Below are positions 35,971 through 45,800 of a DNA stretch of 64,000 nucleotides, piece after piece. The DNA is from Pseudoalteromonas ostreae (GTDB taxonomy: Bacteria > Pseudomonadota > Gammaproteobacteria > Enterobacterales > Alteromonadaceae), in NCBI RefSeq assembly GCF_018069805.1, contig NZ_JAGPYN010000009.1:1-64000 (forward strand), written 5' to 3'. Made by a program: the position numbers and the translations under genes. The notes under the pieces were generated by a model. That model saw only the letters and a program-made list of their open reading frames with translations, searched no databases and was not told the DNA's origin. The first letter of the stretch is position 1, and each line of letters begins with the position of its first letter.

Positions 35971-37443
35971 CTATTTTTTACCTACGCGCTCAGCTTCTTT
36001 ATAAAAATAATAATCGTCTTCGCAGTCATATTTATCATAGTCTCGATGACTTATAGTAAACGTTTTAGGGTCAGCTCCAAGTACTTTTTTCTCGTGCCAA
36101 TACACGGCATCAGCATCTTTTAGCAGCTTATCTCGATTAACAACCTCCATGCTATCAAGATCTACCCCATGTATTTTATGGTGACCAAAATACACTGTTT
36201 TCCCATCACAGCCGTACATAGCAAACCGCTCTAATAGCGCAAACTCCTGTACATCAACAGATTCCAATTGCGTGCCTTGATAGTAAACTGCATCAGTCGT
36301 TTTTAAAAAATCATTGTTGCTTAGCTCTACTCGCTCGTCGCTATAAGGGCCAATAAGCTGTTGTTTAAAATATAGGTGATTTTTATCGCTGGAGTAATTT
36401 CCGGATGGAGATAATAATGCAAAATGTTCAGGCACTACTTTTTCTAGTGGTTTAGCTAAGTAAAAAACCTGCTGTGAGTCACACCCAAATGCAAAATTAC
36501 TTAATATCTCAAACTCATTAGCTTTGGCATTGGGTAATTCCTCAGCCCCTAAATACACTTTATTATCAATAATAAAGTAATCGTCTTCGAGCACTTTTAG
36601 TGTATTAATATCTTTGTATGGCACGCATTCAAGCCATGTTGTTGTATTAAAAGAACCATCAATATCCTGCTCATATTTGCCTTGATGCCAATATAAATGG
36701 TTATCGTCGTATATGTAGCGCTCATCGAATGCTTTTACGCCAACGCCACTGACAGCCGTTCTATTAAACGTATCATCGCATTTAATAAACACGCTATGTT
36801 GATCTTTCACTATAGACTCAGTTAAACGTGAAAACGTGTCGTAACTGATATTCTGGCGTACAAAGTTATAATAATGGTGGTTGCAGTCTTTTGCCCAAAA
36901 ATCATTCATTAATACAAATGTGGCAGGATCTGCACCATCTAGAATGATGAACTGTTGTTCTGGTCTTAATTGGCTCGCGATGGCAAAAGACACGCTGTGC
37001 TTATGAATAAAAATATGGTATTTATCGCGAATAACATCGTGACCTATAATTTCAAAGCTATCGTAATCCACTTGACCTGAAATAACATGGCAACCGTAAT
37101 AAAGCTGATACTTATCTTTTGCAAAGTTACGCGCGATGACTGAAAATGAATCAATATCAGCGCCTTCAACTAAGCTATTACCGAGTGAGAACCAATTTCC
37201 CATTGGAGAAAAACGGATCTGCTTTTTATTGACCGAGTAATAATATGAATCCGAACGTTCACTATCAACAGGTCCTGAAAAAACCATTGACGGGCTTACT
37301 AAAAAATTAAACAACGAGCTCTTATTTTTAAGCGTAGGAAATAGTGAGTTTAAAATTTGTAGCACGGTAAAAAAAGCAAACAATACAAAAATACAGGTCC
37401 AAAAATCCATTCTAATATTTCTATCCATAGGGGGAGTAAGCAT
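35971..37443 (-). CDS. Membrane-anchored DKNYY-repeat protein
   Basis: The 490-aa protein has one N-terminal membrane segment (about residues 13-30), then many repeats of the form D-x-x-x-V/L-Y-Y/W-x-G/H-x-x-[I/V]-x-G-A-D/D-x-x-[S/T]-F. These include SSDKNHLYFKQQ, YGCDGKTVYFGHHKIHGVDLDSM and LLKDADAVYWHEKKVLGADPKTF. This matches the DKNYY family, whose function is unknown but which is often surface- or periplasm-exposed. The start could also be ATG at the twelfth codon (MDFWTC). It is convergent with dps and shares the dps terminator. Confidence 0.8.
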   Translation of the reverse strand: MLTPPMDRNIRMDFWTCIFVLFAFFTVLQILNSLFPTLKNKSSLFNFLVSPSMVFSGPVDSERSDSYYYSVNKKQIRFSPMGNWFSLGNSLVEGADIDSFSVIARNFAKDKYQLYYGCHVISGQVDYDSFEIIGHDVIRDKYHIFIHKHSVSFAIASQLRPEQQFIILDGADPATFVLMNDFWAKDCNHHYYNFVRQNISYDTFSRLTESIVKDQHSVFIKCDDTFNRTAVSGVGVKAFDERYIYDDNHLYWHQGKYEQDIDGSFNTTTWLECVPYKDINTLKVLEDDYFIIDNKVYLGAEELPNAKANEFEILSNFAFGCDSQQVFYLAKPLEKVVPEHFALLSPSGNYSSDKNHLYFKQQLIGPYSDERVELSNNDFLKTTDAVYYQGTQLESVDVQEFALLERFAMYGCDGKTVYFGHHKIHGVDLDSMEVVNRDKLLKDADAVYWHEKKVLGADPKTFTISHRDYDKYDCEDDYYFYKEAERVGKK

Positions 37444-37628
37444 CTTAACTCAAATTTTATGTAAGCTAAACTTTAGCTTACATAAAAATAGGTAATCAAG
37501 TCATCACAGATACATTACTAGGGTCTTAAGGTTATTCTATATAACCTAAGTTATTGCTATTAAGTAAAAAAAGACTCTGCGCTATACTGATTAGATTAAA
37601 CTTACTATCAAAGTGTAAAAAGGAAACT

Positions 37629-39308
37629 ATGCTGCTCTCTCGTTTGTATGATTTTATGCCCGGCTTAAATACGTTACTTCACTATGAACGAAAATGGTTT
37701 GCTGATGATGTAAGAGCTGCACTCTCTGTCGCAGCGGTGGCATTACCAGTTGCGATTGCCTATGCACAACTTACTGGGGTTAACGCCGCTGTCGGGCTAT
37801 ATTCATGCATCTTACCGATGATCTTTTACGCCCTGTTTGGTAGCTCTAAACAACTCATTGTCGGGCCTGATGCAGCTACTTGCGCCGTTATTGCAGCAGT
37901 AGTCACCCCCCTTGCTGCTGGCGACACTGTTAAGCATTGGCAACTCGTTGTCACGATGACCGCCATGACCGGCTTTTGGTGCCTAATTGCCAGCAAATTT
38001 AAATTAGGGGTATTGGCCGATTTCTTATCTAAACCAATCCTCATGGGCCTATTAAACGGAGTGGCCATTACCATTATCGTCGGTCAGTTTTCTAAAGTAT
38101 TCGGGTTTACCTTCGATGATAAATATTTACTCGAACGATTAGGTGGCGTGCCCACGTATTTAGCACAAACCCATGTCCCAACCTTATTGATGGCGTTATT
38201 TACTGTTGCGACTTACTTTGCAATGAAACGGCTAAAACCGACCTGGCCGACATCCATGTTTGCTATCGCATTTGGTGCCCTATTAGTATGGGGTTTTAAT
38301 TTAAAACAGTTTGATATCAACACCATTGGCACTGTAACCGGAGGCCTCCCTGTGTTTAACACACCTATTTATGATATTGGTATTATTCGTGAGCTTGTCG
38401 TGCCTGCACTTAACTTAGCAATCGTTAGCTTTGTCAGTATGATGCTAACCGCTCGCAGCTTTGCAGCTAAAAATGGTTACGACATCGATGCAGACAAAGA
38501 ATTTAGAGCCTTAGGCATTGCTAACTTTGCCTCTGCTTTATCGCAAGGTTTTGCTGTAAGCGGCGCTGATTCGCGTACTGCAGTTAATGATGATGCAGGA
38601 GGAAAAACGCAATTAGTATCCATTATTGCTGCGGGGATCATCGCTATCATTGCATTGTTCTTAACAGCGCCACTTGAATTTATCCCCAGCGCAGCATTAG
38701 GTGTTGTGCTTATTATTGCTTCAATTCATTTGTTAGACTTAAACGCCGTATGGCAATTAAAACGTAAAGATAAACATGCCTTTTATCTTGCGCTAGCCAC
38801 CTTGTTTGCCGTGTTATTTATTGGCGTAATACCGGGTATTACACTTGCGGTATTACTTGGTTTATTTCAGTTTATTCGCACCGTAATGCGCCCAACTGAT
38901 AACATACTAGGCGTTGATATTAAAGGCGTTGTTAGGAGCCTTGATGCCACTGATAAAGCAAAAGCAGTACAAGGAGTATTTATTTATCGTTTTAATTCTC
39001 CGTTAACTTACTTTAACGCAGGTTACTTTAAACGGCGTTTGCTAGAACAATATGCGCGGCAAAAAGACGACACTCAATGCATTATTATTGATGCGGTGCC
39101 CTGCTTCACCCATTTAGATTTAAGTGTGATGGCCATGCTCGCCGATTTAGACGTGATCTTTAAAAAGCGAGGTATTAGGTTAGAAATCGCGGGGAGAAAG
39201 CGGCAACTCCTGTCATGGTTCGAAATTGCAGGTATGACTTCCGGTAAAGAAGGTATCTACGTACATTCAGATCTGTATATCGCCTTACAAAAAGTTCGTT
39301 TACAGTAA
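37629..39308 (+). CDS. SulP-family anion transporter with STAS domain
   Basis: The 559-aa transporter has about 10-14 membrane segments with the SulP signature region (DVRAALSVAAVALPVAIAYAQLTG near residue 30; GPDAATCAVIAAVV; ANFASALSQGFAVSGADSRTAVN). A cytoplasmic C-terminal STAS domain spans about 425-555 (VQGVFIYRFNSPLTYFNAGYF, IIIDAVPCFTHLDLS). Substrates of the family are sulfate, bicarbonate or dicarboxylates; the exact one cannot be read. I chose ATG 37629 because AGGA lies 6 nt upstream; an open frame extends upstream to 37554 without a good start. Confidence 0.92.
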   Translation: MLLSRLYDFMPGLNTLLHYERKWFADDVRAALSVAAVALPVAIAYAQLTGVNAAVGLYSCILPMIFYALFGSSKQLIVGPDAATCAVIAAVVTPLAAGDTVKHWQLVVTMTAMTGFWCLIASKFKLGVLADFLSKPILMGLLNGVAITIIVGQFSKVFGFTFDDKYLLERLGGVPTYLAQTHVPTLLMALFTVATYFAMKRLKPTWPTSMFAIAFGALLVWGFNLKQFDINTIGTVTGGLPVFNTPIYDIGIIRELVVPALNLAIVSFVSMMLTARSFAAKNGYDIDADKEFRALGIANFASALSQGFAVSGADSRTAVNDDAGGKTQLVSIIAAGIIAIIALFLTAPLEFIPSAALGVVLIIASIHLLDLNAVWQLKRKDKHAFYLALATLFAVLFIGVIPGITLAVLLGLFQFIRTVMRPTDNILGVDIKGVVRSLDATDKAKAVQGVFIYRFNSPLTYFNAGYFKRRLLEQYARQKDDTQCIIIDAVPCFTHLDLSVMAMLADLDVIFKKRGIRLEIAGRKRQLLSWFEIAGMTSGKEGIYVHSDLYIALQKVRLQ

Positions 39309-39418
39309 CAACAATTATTTCGTTGCATCTATCTCCCAGCTCATTACCCTTTTGCATATTCTATAAGCAAAAGGGTAATAAGCCAGTACAATTACAATAG
39401 CATAATAGTCAAACTAGC

Positions 39419-41056
39419 TTAGTTTCGACAGCGGCTAAATAAATCTAGCTCTTCAGAATATTCACTTGTTTGAATATTCATCAAACCAAGTATGCTATGA
39501 AATATATTGTCATGTGAATAAGTCAACTCCTTTGCTTCACTCATTAGGCAGTCAAAGCTTAATGAATTTTGCTCAGAAAATTGCTGATTCATCCAAAATA
39601 ACATCGGAACTTTCGTTTGCTCACTTGGGGCAAAAGAATATGGTACTCCATGCAAATAAACACCACTTTCTCCCAAAGATTCCCCATGATCCGAAACATA
39701 AATCATAGATAAATTATATTGTTCTTCTAGGCCTAATAATGTCTTTATAGTCTCACTCAAAATATAATCTGTATACAATATCGTATTATCATATGTATTT
39801 ACTAATTCCTCATTGCTACAGTTTTGAATATCGCTCTTCGGGCAATCTGGTGTGAATTTTTTAAACTCATCAGGATAACGTCTATAATAAGTTGGGCCAT
39901 GACTTCCGATCATATGCATCGCAATGAACTTATCTTTTTGCAATGGTATGCTAAGTTCTGCTTTTAATTCTTTTAGCAACGCAACATCGAAGCAGTAAAA
40001 GCCATCACAATCCTCACTCTTTGGACTTGTTGGTATTTCAATCGTTTTGATCCGATCACATACACCTTTACATCCTGAATTATTTTCAATCCAAGTAACA
40101 TCAACATCTACTTTTTTTAAGATATCAACAACATTGTCAGAGTTCTTAGCTTGATTTCGAGAGTAGTTTTCTCGTTCCATATTTGAAAACATACAAGGAA
40201 CAGAAACCGCAGTTGTTGTGCCACACGATGACACATTTTGGAATGGAATGATATCATACTGAGAAGTGTACTGATTTGTATCTCTAGTATATCCATTATA
40301 TTTAAAATTAGCAGCTCTGGCAGTTTCACCTAAAATAAATACGACCAGATTATGTTTTTCTTTTGCAGGAGGTAGTTTTTTTACAGCATTGCTACCAAGA
40401 CTTAAGTACTTTAATGGCTCACTAAAAAACTCACTATTTGTGAACTTTATTAAACTACTTATATAATATGTTGGAATTACAGAACGTTTAAATTGTTCAT
40501 TATTTCTTACAAAAGAAGCATAGTTTTGATACAGAGAAAAAACAATAGATAATATAACAATCAAAGAAGCAACAACGATAAAAAAGCGCTCCTTTATCTC
40601 AACTAGGAAAGGCTTATATTCAACTTTAACTAATAAAAACAATACTGCAGGTATTACCCCTAGAATCATCACAGATATAAATGAATTAACATTAAAGTAT
40701 GTTGATGCTTCTGATGCATCCGTTTCATAGAAATTTTGAAACATTGTACTATCAAATACAATTCCATATTCCTTTGTAGCGAAAAAAACAACTGCTGAAA
40801 AAACAATTAATATAGGAATAACTACAGAAACATATCTTGAGAGGAGAAAGCTAAATATCATTACCATAAGGAAGAATATTACAAATGGAAGCGTAACAAG
40901 TACAAAATAGTCAGGCTCGCCTGAAGCTAGTATCTTTTGGCTGTATTCGAACAACATGTGCGAATTCAAGATAAGGGTAAAATAAAGCGATATGATCAAA
41001 ATAAGCGTCTTTGAGGGCAAAGACTTAAAAGAGTTAAGTGTCGTCGGTAAATTCAT
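39419..41056 (-). CDS. eptA: Lipid A phosphoethanolamine transferase, EptA/MCR family
   Basis: The 545-aa inner-membrane enzyme transfers phosphoethanolamine from phosphatidylethanolamine to lipid A, lowering negative charge and giving resistance to polymyxins. Five N-terminal membrane segments (residues about 20-190) precede a periplasmic sulfatase-fold domain. Metal/catalytic landmarks are ILGETARAANF, SSCGTTTAVSVPCMFS with the nucleophilic Thr at residue 280 (the number used in Neisseria EptA), MIGSHGPTYYRRYP, and YVSDHGESLGE with later YLHGVPYSFAP. Paired Cys residues around the active site match the disulfides of the family. ATG 41056 has AGGA 7 nt upstream. It is the last of a co-directional set NRPS-dgkA-PAP2-eptA. 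Confidence 0.94.
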   Translation of the reverse strand: MNLPTTLNSFKSLPSKTLILIISLYFTLILNSHMLFEYSQKILASGEPDYFVLVTLPFVIFFLMVMIFSFLLSRYVSVVIPILIVFSAVVFFATKEYGIVFDSTMFQNFYETDASEASTYFNVNSFISVMILGVIPAVLFLLVKVEYKPFLVEIKERFFIVVASLIVILSIVFSLYQNYASFVRNNEQFKRSVIPTYYISSLIKFTNSEFFSEPLKYLSLGSNAVKKLPPAKEKHNLVVFILGETARAANFKYNGYTRDTNQYTSQYDIIPFQNVSSCGTTTAVSVPCMFSNMERENYSRNQAKNSDNVVDILKKVDVDVTWIENNSGCKGVCDRIKTIEIPTSPKSEDCDGFYCFDVALLKELKAELSIPLQKDKFIAMHMIGSHGPTYYRRYPDEFKKFTPDCPKSDIQNCSNEELVNTYDNTILYTDYILSETIKTLLGLEEQYNLSMIYVSDHGESLGESGVYLHGVPYSFAPSEQTKVPMLFWMNQQFSEQNSLSFDCLMSEAKELTYSHDNIFHSILGLMNIQTSEYSEELDLFSRCRN

Positions 41057-41170
41057 AACAAGTTCCTGTAGCAAACATAGTGGTAGGTAATTATACGGTA
41101 ACCAATAAAAAAATAATAAAACCTTTTAGTGTCTATTCAGATGCCATCCCGACTTAATTAAAAACCAAAC

Positions 41171-41226
41171 AAAACCTGTGTGCATTTCATTAAAAAACCA
41201 AGGAGGTCAATTAACACACAGGTTTT
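41171..41226 (-). promoter_or_regulatory. Long inverted repeat between the PAP2 and eptA genes
   Basis: AAAACCTGTGTG (41171-41182) pairs perfectly with CACACAGGTTTT (41215-41226), with 32 nt between. On the minus strand it follows the PAP2 stop by 80 bp and is trailed by T-rich DNA, which fits a terminator. It also lies in the eptA leader, so attenuation or regulator binding is possible. Confidence 0.5.
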
Positions 41227-41305
41227 AATTAAATAAAAACCAATAATTCTTTGTTTTTTTATCTGACTGATATAGACAACCTTTTATTGGTTAAAAAACT
41301 AATTG

Positions 41306-42103
41306 TCACCAAGTAAATTGAACACTCACTCCTACTGTATCACCGCCAATAATTGGTTGAATGGAGTAATTAAGCTTGCCATCATTAATAGTGTTAGTTT
41401 TTTGCACAGCATCCATTACTTCATAAGCAAAATACCACCCTAAAATAGACTGAGATGTATAATGAGATCCATCATTAACCCTAGACCATGCTGCAAGGCC
41501 TGAAGCAAAGTAAGCAAAGTATTTTATGTAATCATTATCTGTGTTTCTTGCGATTGCAAGAAAGGGCACAGCACCTACAAATGCATGACCACTCACACCA
41601 TTATTATCTTCAAAAGGTCGCCAATCAGATCCATCCAGTTCAATTGGTCTAGATGCACCAGTAAGGTACTGGGTCGACCAAACGAATGGTAAACCCAAAG
41701 TATATGCTCTAGCAACATCACTTCCCCAAGCGCCCACTTTAGAATCCGGATCAAAGTTGATTGCTTGACTAGCTAAAAATGATAAAGGCAAAAGGTACTT
41801 CCCCTCTCCCGCATACTTCACTATTTTAGAAATGTCATCCGTTTTATCGGAACGGATGTCTTCTTGATACCAGTCATAAATCTCCCGGTCAATTGAGCTA
41901 TTCGCTGCGATTCCAGCCACCGCACCAACCCCCACAATACGAGTAAAGCGATCAAATTGATAAAAGTTTTTATAGTCATCTAGTACTTTGTCTTTAAACG
42001 GCAATACTTCATATGCCAAAGTACAGCTAGACCAAAGAACTAACAAGCTCAATGCTGAGAGCTGCTTACATTTCCTCAGTAAAAATTTTATAATTACGCA
42101 CAT
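41306..42103 (-). CDS. PAP2-like phosphatase-fold protein with altered active site
   Basis: This 265-aa exported protein has an N-terminal hydrophobic segment (QLSALSLLVLWSSCTLA). The PAP2 (phosphatidic acid phosphatase) motifs are recognisable: SRP in TGASRP, SGH in GVSGHAF, and SRVNDGSHYTSQ. The usual KX6RP has Gln for Lys, PSGH has Val for Pro, and the SRX5HX3D motif ends in Gln instead of Asp; both catalytic His remain. The C-terminus (SIQPIIGGDTVGVSVQFTW) looks like a beta-strand with terminal aromatic. PAP2 genes often accompany mcr/eptA genes, and this one lies between dgkA and eptA. Confidence 0.82.
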   Translation of the reverse strand: MCVIIKFLLRKCKQLSALSLLVLWSSCTLAYEVLPFKDKVLDDYKNFYQFDRFTRIVGVGAVAGIAANSSIDREIYDWYQEDIRSDKTDDISKIVKYAGEGKYLLPLSFLASQAINFDPDSKVGAWGSDVARAYTLGLPFVWSTQYLTGASRPIELDGSDWRPFEDNNGVSGHAFVGAVPFLAIARNTDNDYIKYFAYFASGLAAWSRVNDGSHYTSQSILGWYFAYEVMDAVQKTNTINDGKLNYSIQPIIGGDTVGVSVQFTW

Positions 42104-42225
42104 AAATTATCCTTAATAATTAAAAAATACAAACACACAAAACACTGTAAATTTCAGGTACAATAGTTAATTTCACTTTTTAGCTCGCAAACTTGAATTA
42201 TTCTTAAGAACTTTAAAATGAATAC

Positions 42226-42633
42226 TTAATTTAAACGCTGATACCAGCCAATAGCAGCAGCAATCCATATTAATGAACAAATGACTAATGTGAGTGTCAC
42301 AGCAGCGGAGGCCATGTCTTTTGCACGCCCTGATAATATGTGGTGTTCTAAACCCACTCTATCAGTCAAAGCCTCTATTGCTGAGTTAATAAGCTCAATG
42401 ACTAGTACTAAAAGAATACAACCAACTAATAACGCCCATTGTGCGACACTTTCAGCTATGAAAATTGATAAAGGTAAACTGAAAAAAAATAGCCAAGTTT
42501 CTTGTCTAAATGCAGATTCTTCTCTGTAGGCAGCTTGCATTCCTTGTGCTGAGCAGCGTGTTGCTTTAATTATTCGCGCAACCCCCACACCATTTGGTTT
42601 ATTAGTGTGCGTCGCCTTCGTCTTTGTGTTCAT
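42226..42633 (-). CDS. dgkA: Diacylglycerol kinase
   Basis: The 135-aa inner-membrane kinase recycles diacylglycerol to phosphatidic acid. EptA-type transfer releases diacylglycerol from phosphatidylethanolamine, so this enzyme serves the neighbouring eptA. E. coli features are aligned: RIIKAT near the N-terminus, ESAFRQE, IELINSAIEALTDRVG, and SGRAKDMASAAV in the third helix. Three membrane helices are visible. ATG 42633 has AGGTG upstream; an in-frame open stretch to 42693 would add 20 residues with no homologous sequence. Confidence 0.95.
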   Translation of the reverse strand: MNTKTKATHTNKPNGVGVARIIKATRCSAQGMQAAYREESAFRQETWLFFFSLPLSIFIAESVAQWALLVGCILLVLVIELINSAIEALTDRVGLEHHILSGRAKDMASAAVTLTLVICSLIWIAAAIGWYQRLN

Positions 42634-42769
42634 AACACCTATCTTGTCCCTCTTTGTTCTGTTGAGCATTATACTAAGAACGCACCGCCACAACAGAGCT
42701 AATTTGTTAAAATGTGTAGCCTACTCAAAAGCCACATTAACCACATGATTTAATTGAATTTTAATGTAA

Positions 42770-42803
42770 AGTGTCCAATTTAGCTGATGCTACCTTGGAC
42801 ACT
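42770..42803 (-). terminator. Hairpin after the terminal NRPS gene
   Basis: AGTGTCCAA (42770-42778) pairs with TTGGACACT (42795-42803) over 16 nt, 20 bp beyond the NRPS stop. TTTACATTAAAATT follows on the minus strand, a weak T-rich tail. Termination may be partial, leaving read-through into dgkA possible. Confidence 0.55.
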
Positions 42804-42822
42804 CAAAATCACTTATTAGCTA

Positions 42823-45800
42823 CTACCCAACCTCTGTGATAAGTTGGCTAATATGATTTGCTATATCAATTGATCCTTGGTTTAGCAGCATAGAGTTATG
42901 GTTCCCCGAAACAGAACATGAGTAAGCCGCAGCTGCTGTTAACAGCGCCCTATTCTCACATTCTATTCCACCATTTTCTTCATTAGCGTAAAGTAATATA
43001 ACATCATCGCTAGAGCTTCCCGTCGGGCGATACTCTTCAGATAACGTTTCATGTATTTTACTTACTGCAATGAAACGGCGAGTAAGTGCTTTGTCCTCAA
43101 AGAAACGTTCAAGAAGTTCCGTGCCTGTTTCTTTTCCAGAGTTACTGGTTTTGCTACCTCTATTCAAAAACATTTCGACAATTTCAGCGGCGGCCTCCTC
43201 CTCTTCTTCAAGAGTTGGTTCAGAGGAACTTTGAGCTGGCAAACTTGCTTCATTTATCGGGCGAATATAACTGTCAATAAGTATCGAAACTGCACTCTGT
43301 GCTTGTTTTTGCAACTCTAAAGCAACCTCATAAGCCACCTGCCCGCCTGAAGAATGACCTGCAATAAAGTAAGGGCCAGAAGCCTGATGCTTTCGTATCT
43401 CAGATACAAAGTCTGTTACCATTGCTGATATTGATTGGTGAGGCTCTGCGTCTGAAAGAATTCCTCTGTGATCAAAGGCCATAACAGTAAACCTTCTATT
43501 TGCTGCAGAAGCAATGTCCATATATGCCAAAGCAAGCCCCCCCGCTGCAGGAATAAAGTAAACCGTTGGCGAATCAGCTTCCCCTTGATGCAATTTAGAT
43601 AGCAGAGAGTTAGCATTTGCTTCTTCATTTTCACTATCAATTAACTGTGCTAAAGATGCCAGAGTATCTACTTCAAAAATATCTCTAACACTTAAATTAC
43701 GATTAAATTGTTGCGTAATTTTTGTCAGTAACTTTACGGTTAAAATCGAGTGGCCACCACAGTTGAAGAAGTTTGCATTCGCACTCACGTCCTCCAAGCC
43801 CAGTAAATTACACCAAATATCTGCAAGCTTTCGCTCAGTAGGAGTGCAAGGCTGTACAAAGTCTTCACTGAGTGTAAATGTCGGCTCTGGTAAAGCTTTA
43901 CGATCTATTTTATCTGCACCATTCAATGGCATTTCAGCCATGAGAGTAAAACTAGCTGGTATCATATACTCTGGCAGTGATTGTCTTAACTCTCTACGTA
44001 TGTATATGTCATCAAGCTGTTTACTTTTATCTACGATATAAGCAGCTAAAAAATTGTTACCGTGTTTATCTTGTCTGATAATTACAGCGCATTCACAGAC
44101 CCCTTCAACTTTAGCTAACGCAGCTTCAATTTCACCAATTTCAACTCTAAACCCTCTCACCTTTACCTGACTATCTATTCGACCAATATACTCAATAGTG
44201 CCATCTGGTAACCAACGCCCTAAGTCTCCAGTCTTGTATAAGGTCTTGCCGTGTACCTCAACCCCCTGATACTCCGAATAAGGGTTTGCCACAAAACTGT
44301 GAGAAGTTCGCTCTGGATTTCTCCAGTAACCTTTTCCTACACCTACACCAGAAACACATAACTCCCCTGGCACCCCTATAGGCTGAAGCTGTAACCCTTT
44401 ATCTAATACATACATGGTTAAGTTTGGTAAAGGTCTGCCTATCGGTATACTCGGAGTCGATAGCGGTAACGTTTCGCGAATTACGTATTCTGTAATATCG
44501 TCAGACGCTTCGCTGGGGCCATAACCATTCATCACTGGAATTTCTGGGTACAGTGTCAACCAATGATTGACTAACGGTACTGCTGCGGCTTCACCAATCG
44601 ACATCATCCACTGTAACTCAGTTAGACCACGTTCAGACTCAGGCAAGGTCTCTAAATAATCAATAAATAATTGAAGCACTACAGGTGCAGCCTGCATCAA
44701 ATGTACATCATTGGACTGCAAGAGCCTCAGCAGCTTAGGCATATTACTCATATCATCTAGAATAACCGTTTTGCCTCCACACATTAACGGGGCGAGGAAT
44801 TGCCACACTGATATATCTGAGGATGAAGCTGCGCTTTGTAAAAAGTTTTTCGCTAACAGCTGATGGTTTTCATCCATAAAGTCAAGTACATCAAATTCAG
44901 CATCAATGTGATTCAATGCACCAGCATGATGCACTAAAGCTCCTTTAGGGTGCCCAGTAGAACCCGACGTATATATCATATAGGCTAAGTCATCACCATT
45001 ATTACACCATACGGGGTTTTCATCACTCCACTTAGCTAACTCTGCAAAGCCATTGTCCATTTCCAAAGTCTTTATTGAATCGTCCAAACTAAGATTGCTA
45101 AGCAGTTCCTGCGAACTAATCAAAAGAGTTAGCTCCGAATCCAACAACATGTACTCAATCCGTTCTTGAGGATTGACAGGATCAAGCGGTAAGTAGGCTC
45201 CTCCTGCCTTCATTATCGCTAAGATACTGATGAGAAACTCCGGTGAACGTTTCGCATATATGCCGACTAACGTATTTTTCTCAACCCCAGACTCGCGTAA
45301 ATAATGCGCCAACTGGTTTGCTTTTTTATTTAACTCCAAATAAGTAAGGCTCGTATTATCTCCAACAACAGCAATATTATCAGCATGAGCATTAACCTGC
45401 TGCTCGAACCTTTGATGAATACAAGGTTCCCCTAGATACTTGACCGTCCTGCCATTAAACTCATTTAGAATATTACGTTGCTCATCTAACGTTAACATTG
45501 AAATTTTGCTTAAAGGCATATTAGGGTTTTTAACTAGTGCGCTTAGTAGTTGGTTAAAATGCCCAGCCATATTTTCGATTGTAGTTGCATTAAATAGATC
45601 AACGGCATAATCCCATACCAACGTCAGTCCGCCATTACTTTCACTAATATCTAAGCTAAGATCAAACTGTGCTGTTTTGAATGTCTGATCTAGTGCTTGA
45701 ATGTCTAAACCGGGTAATTCCACAGTATCTTCTGAGCTGTTATCTAACGACAGCATAACTTGGAACAGCGGATTGTAATTGATGCTTCTCGCAGGCTGCA

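Noticed and set aside
41200..41210. AAGGAGG Shine-Dalgarno on the plus strand between the PAP2 and eptA genes
   Set aside because: No start codon follows at a useful distance on that strand; it lies in the loop of the inverted repeat.
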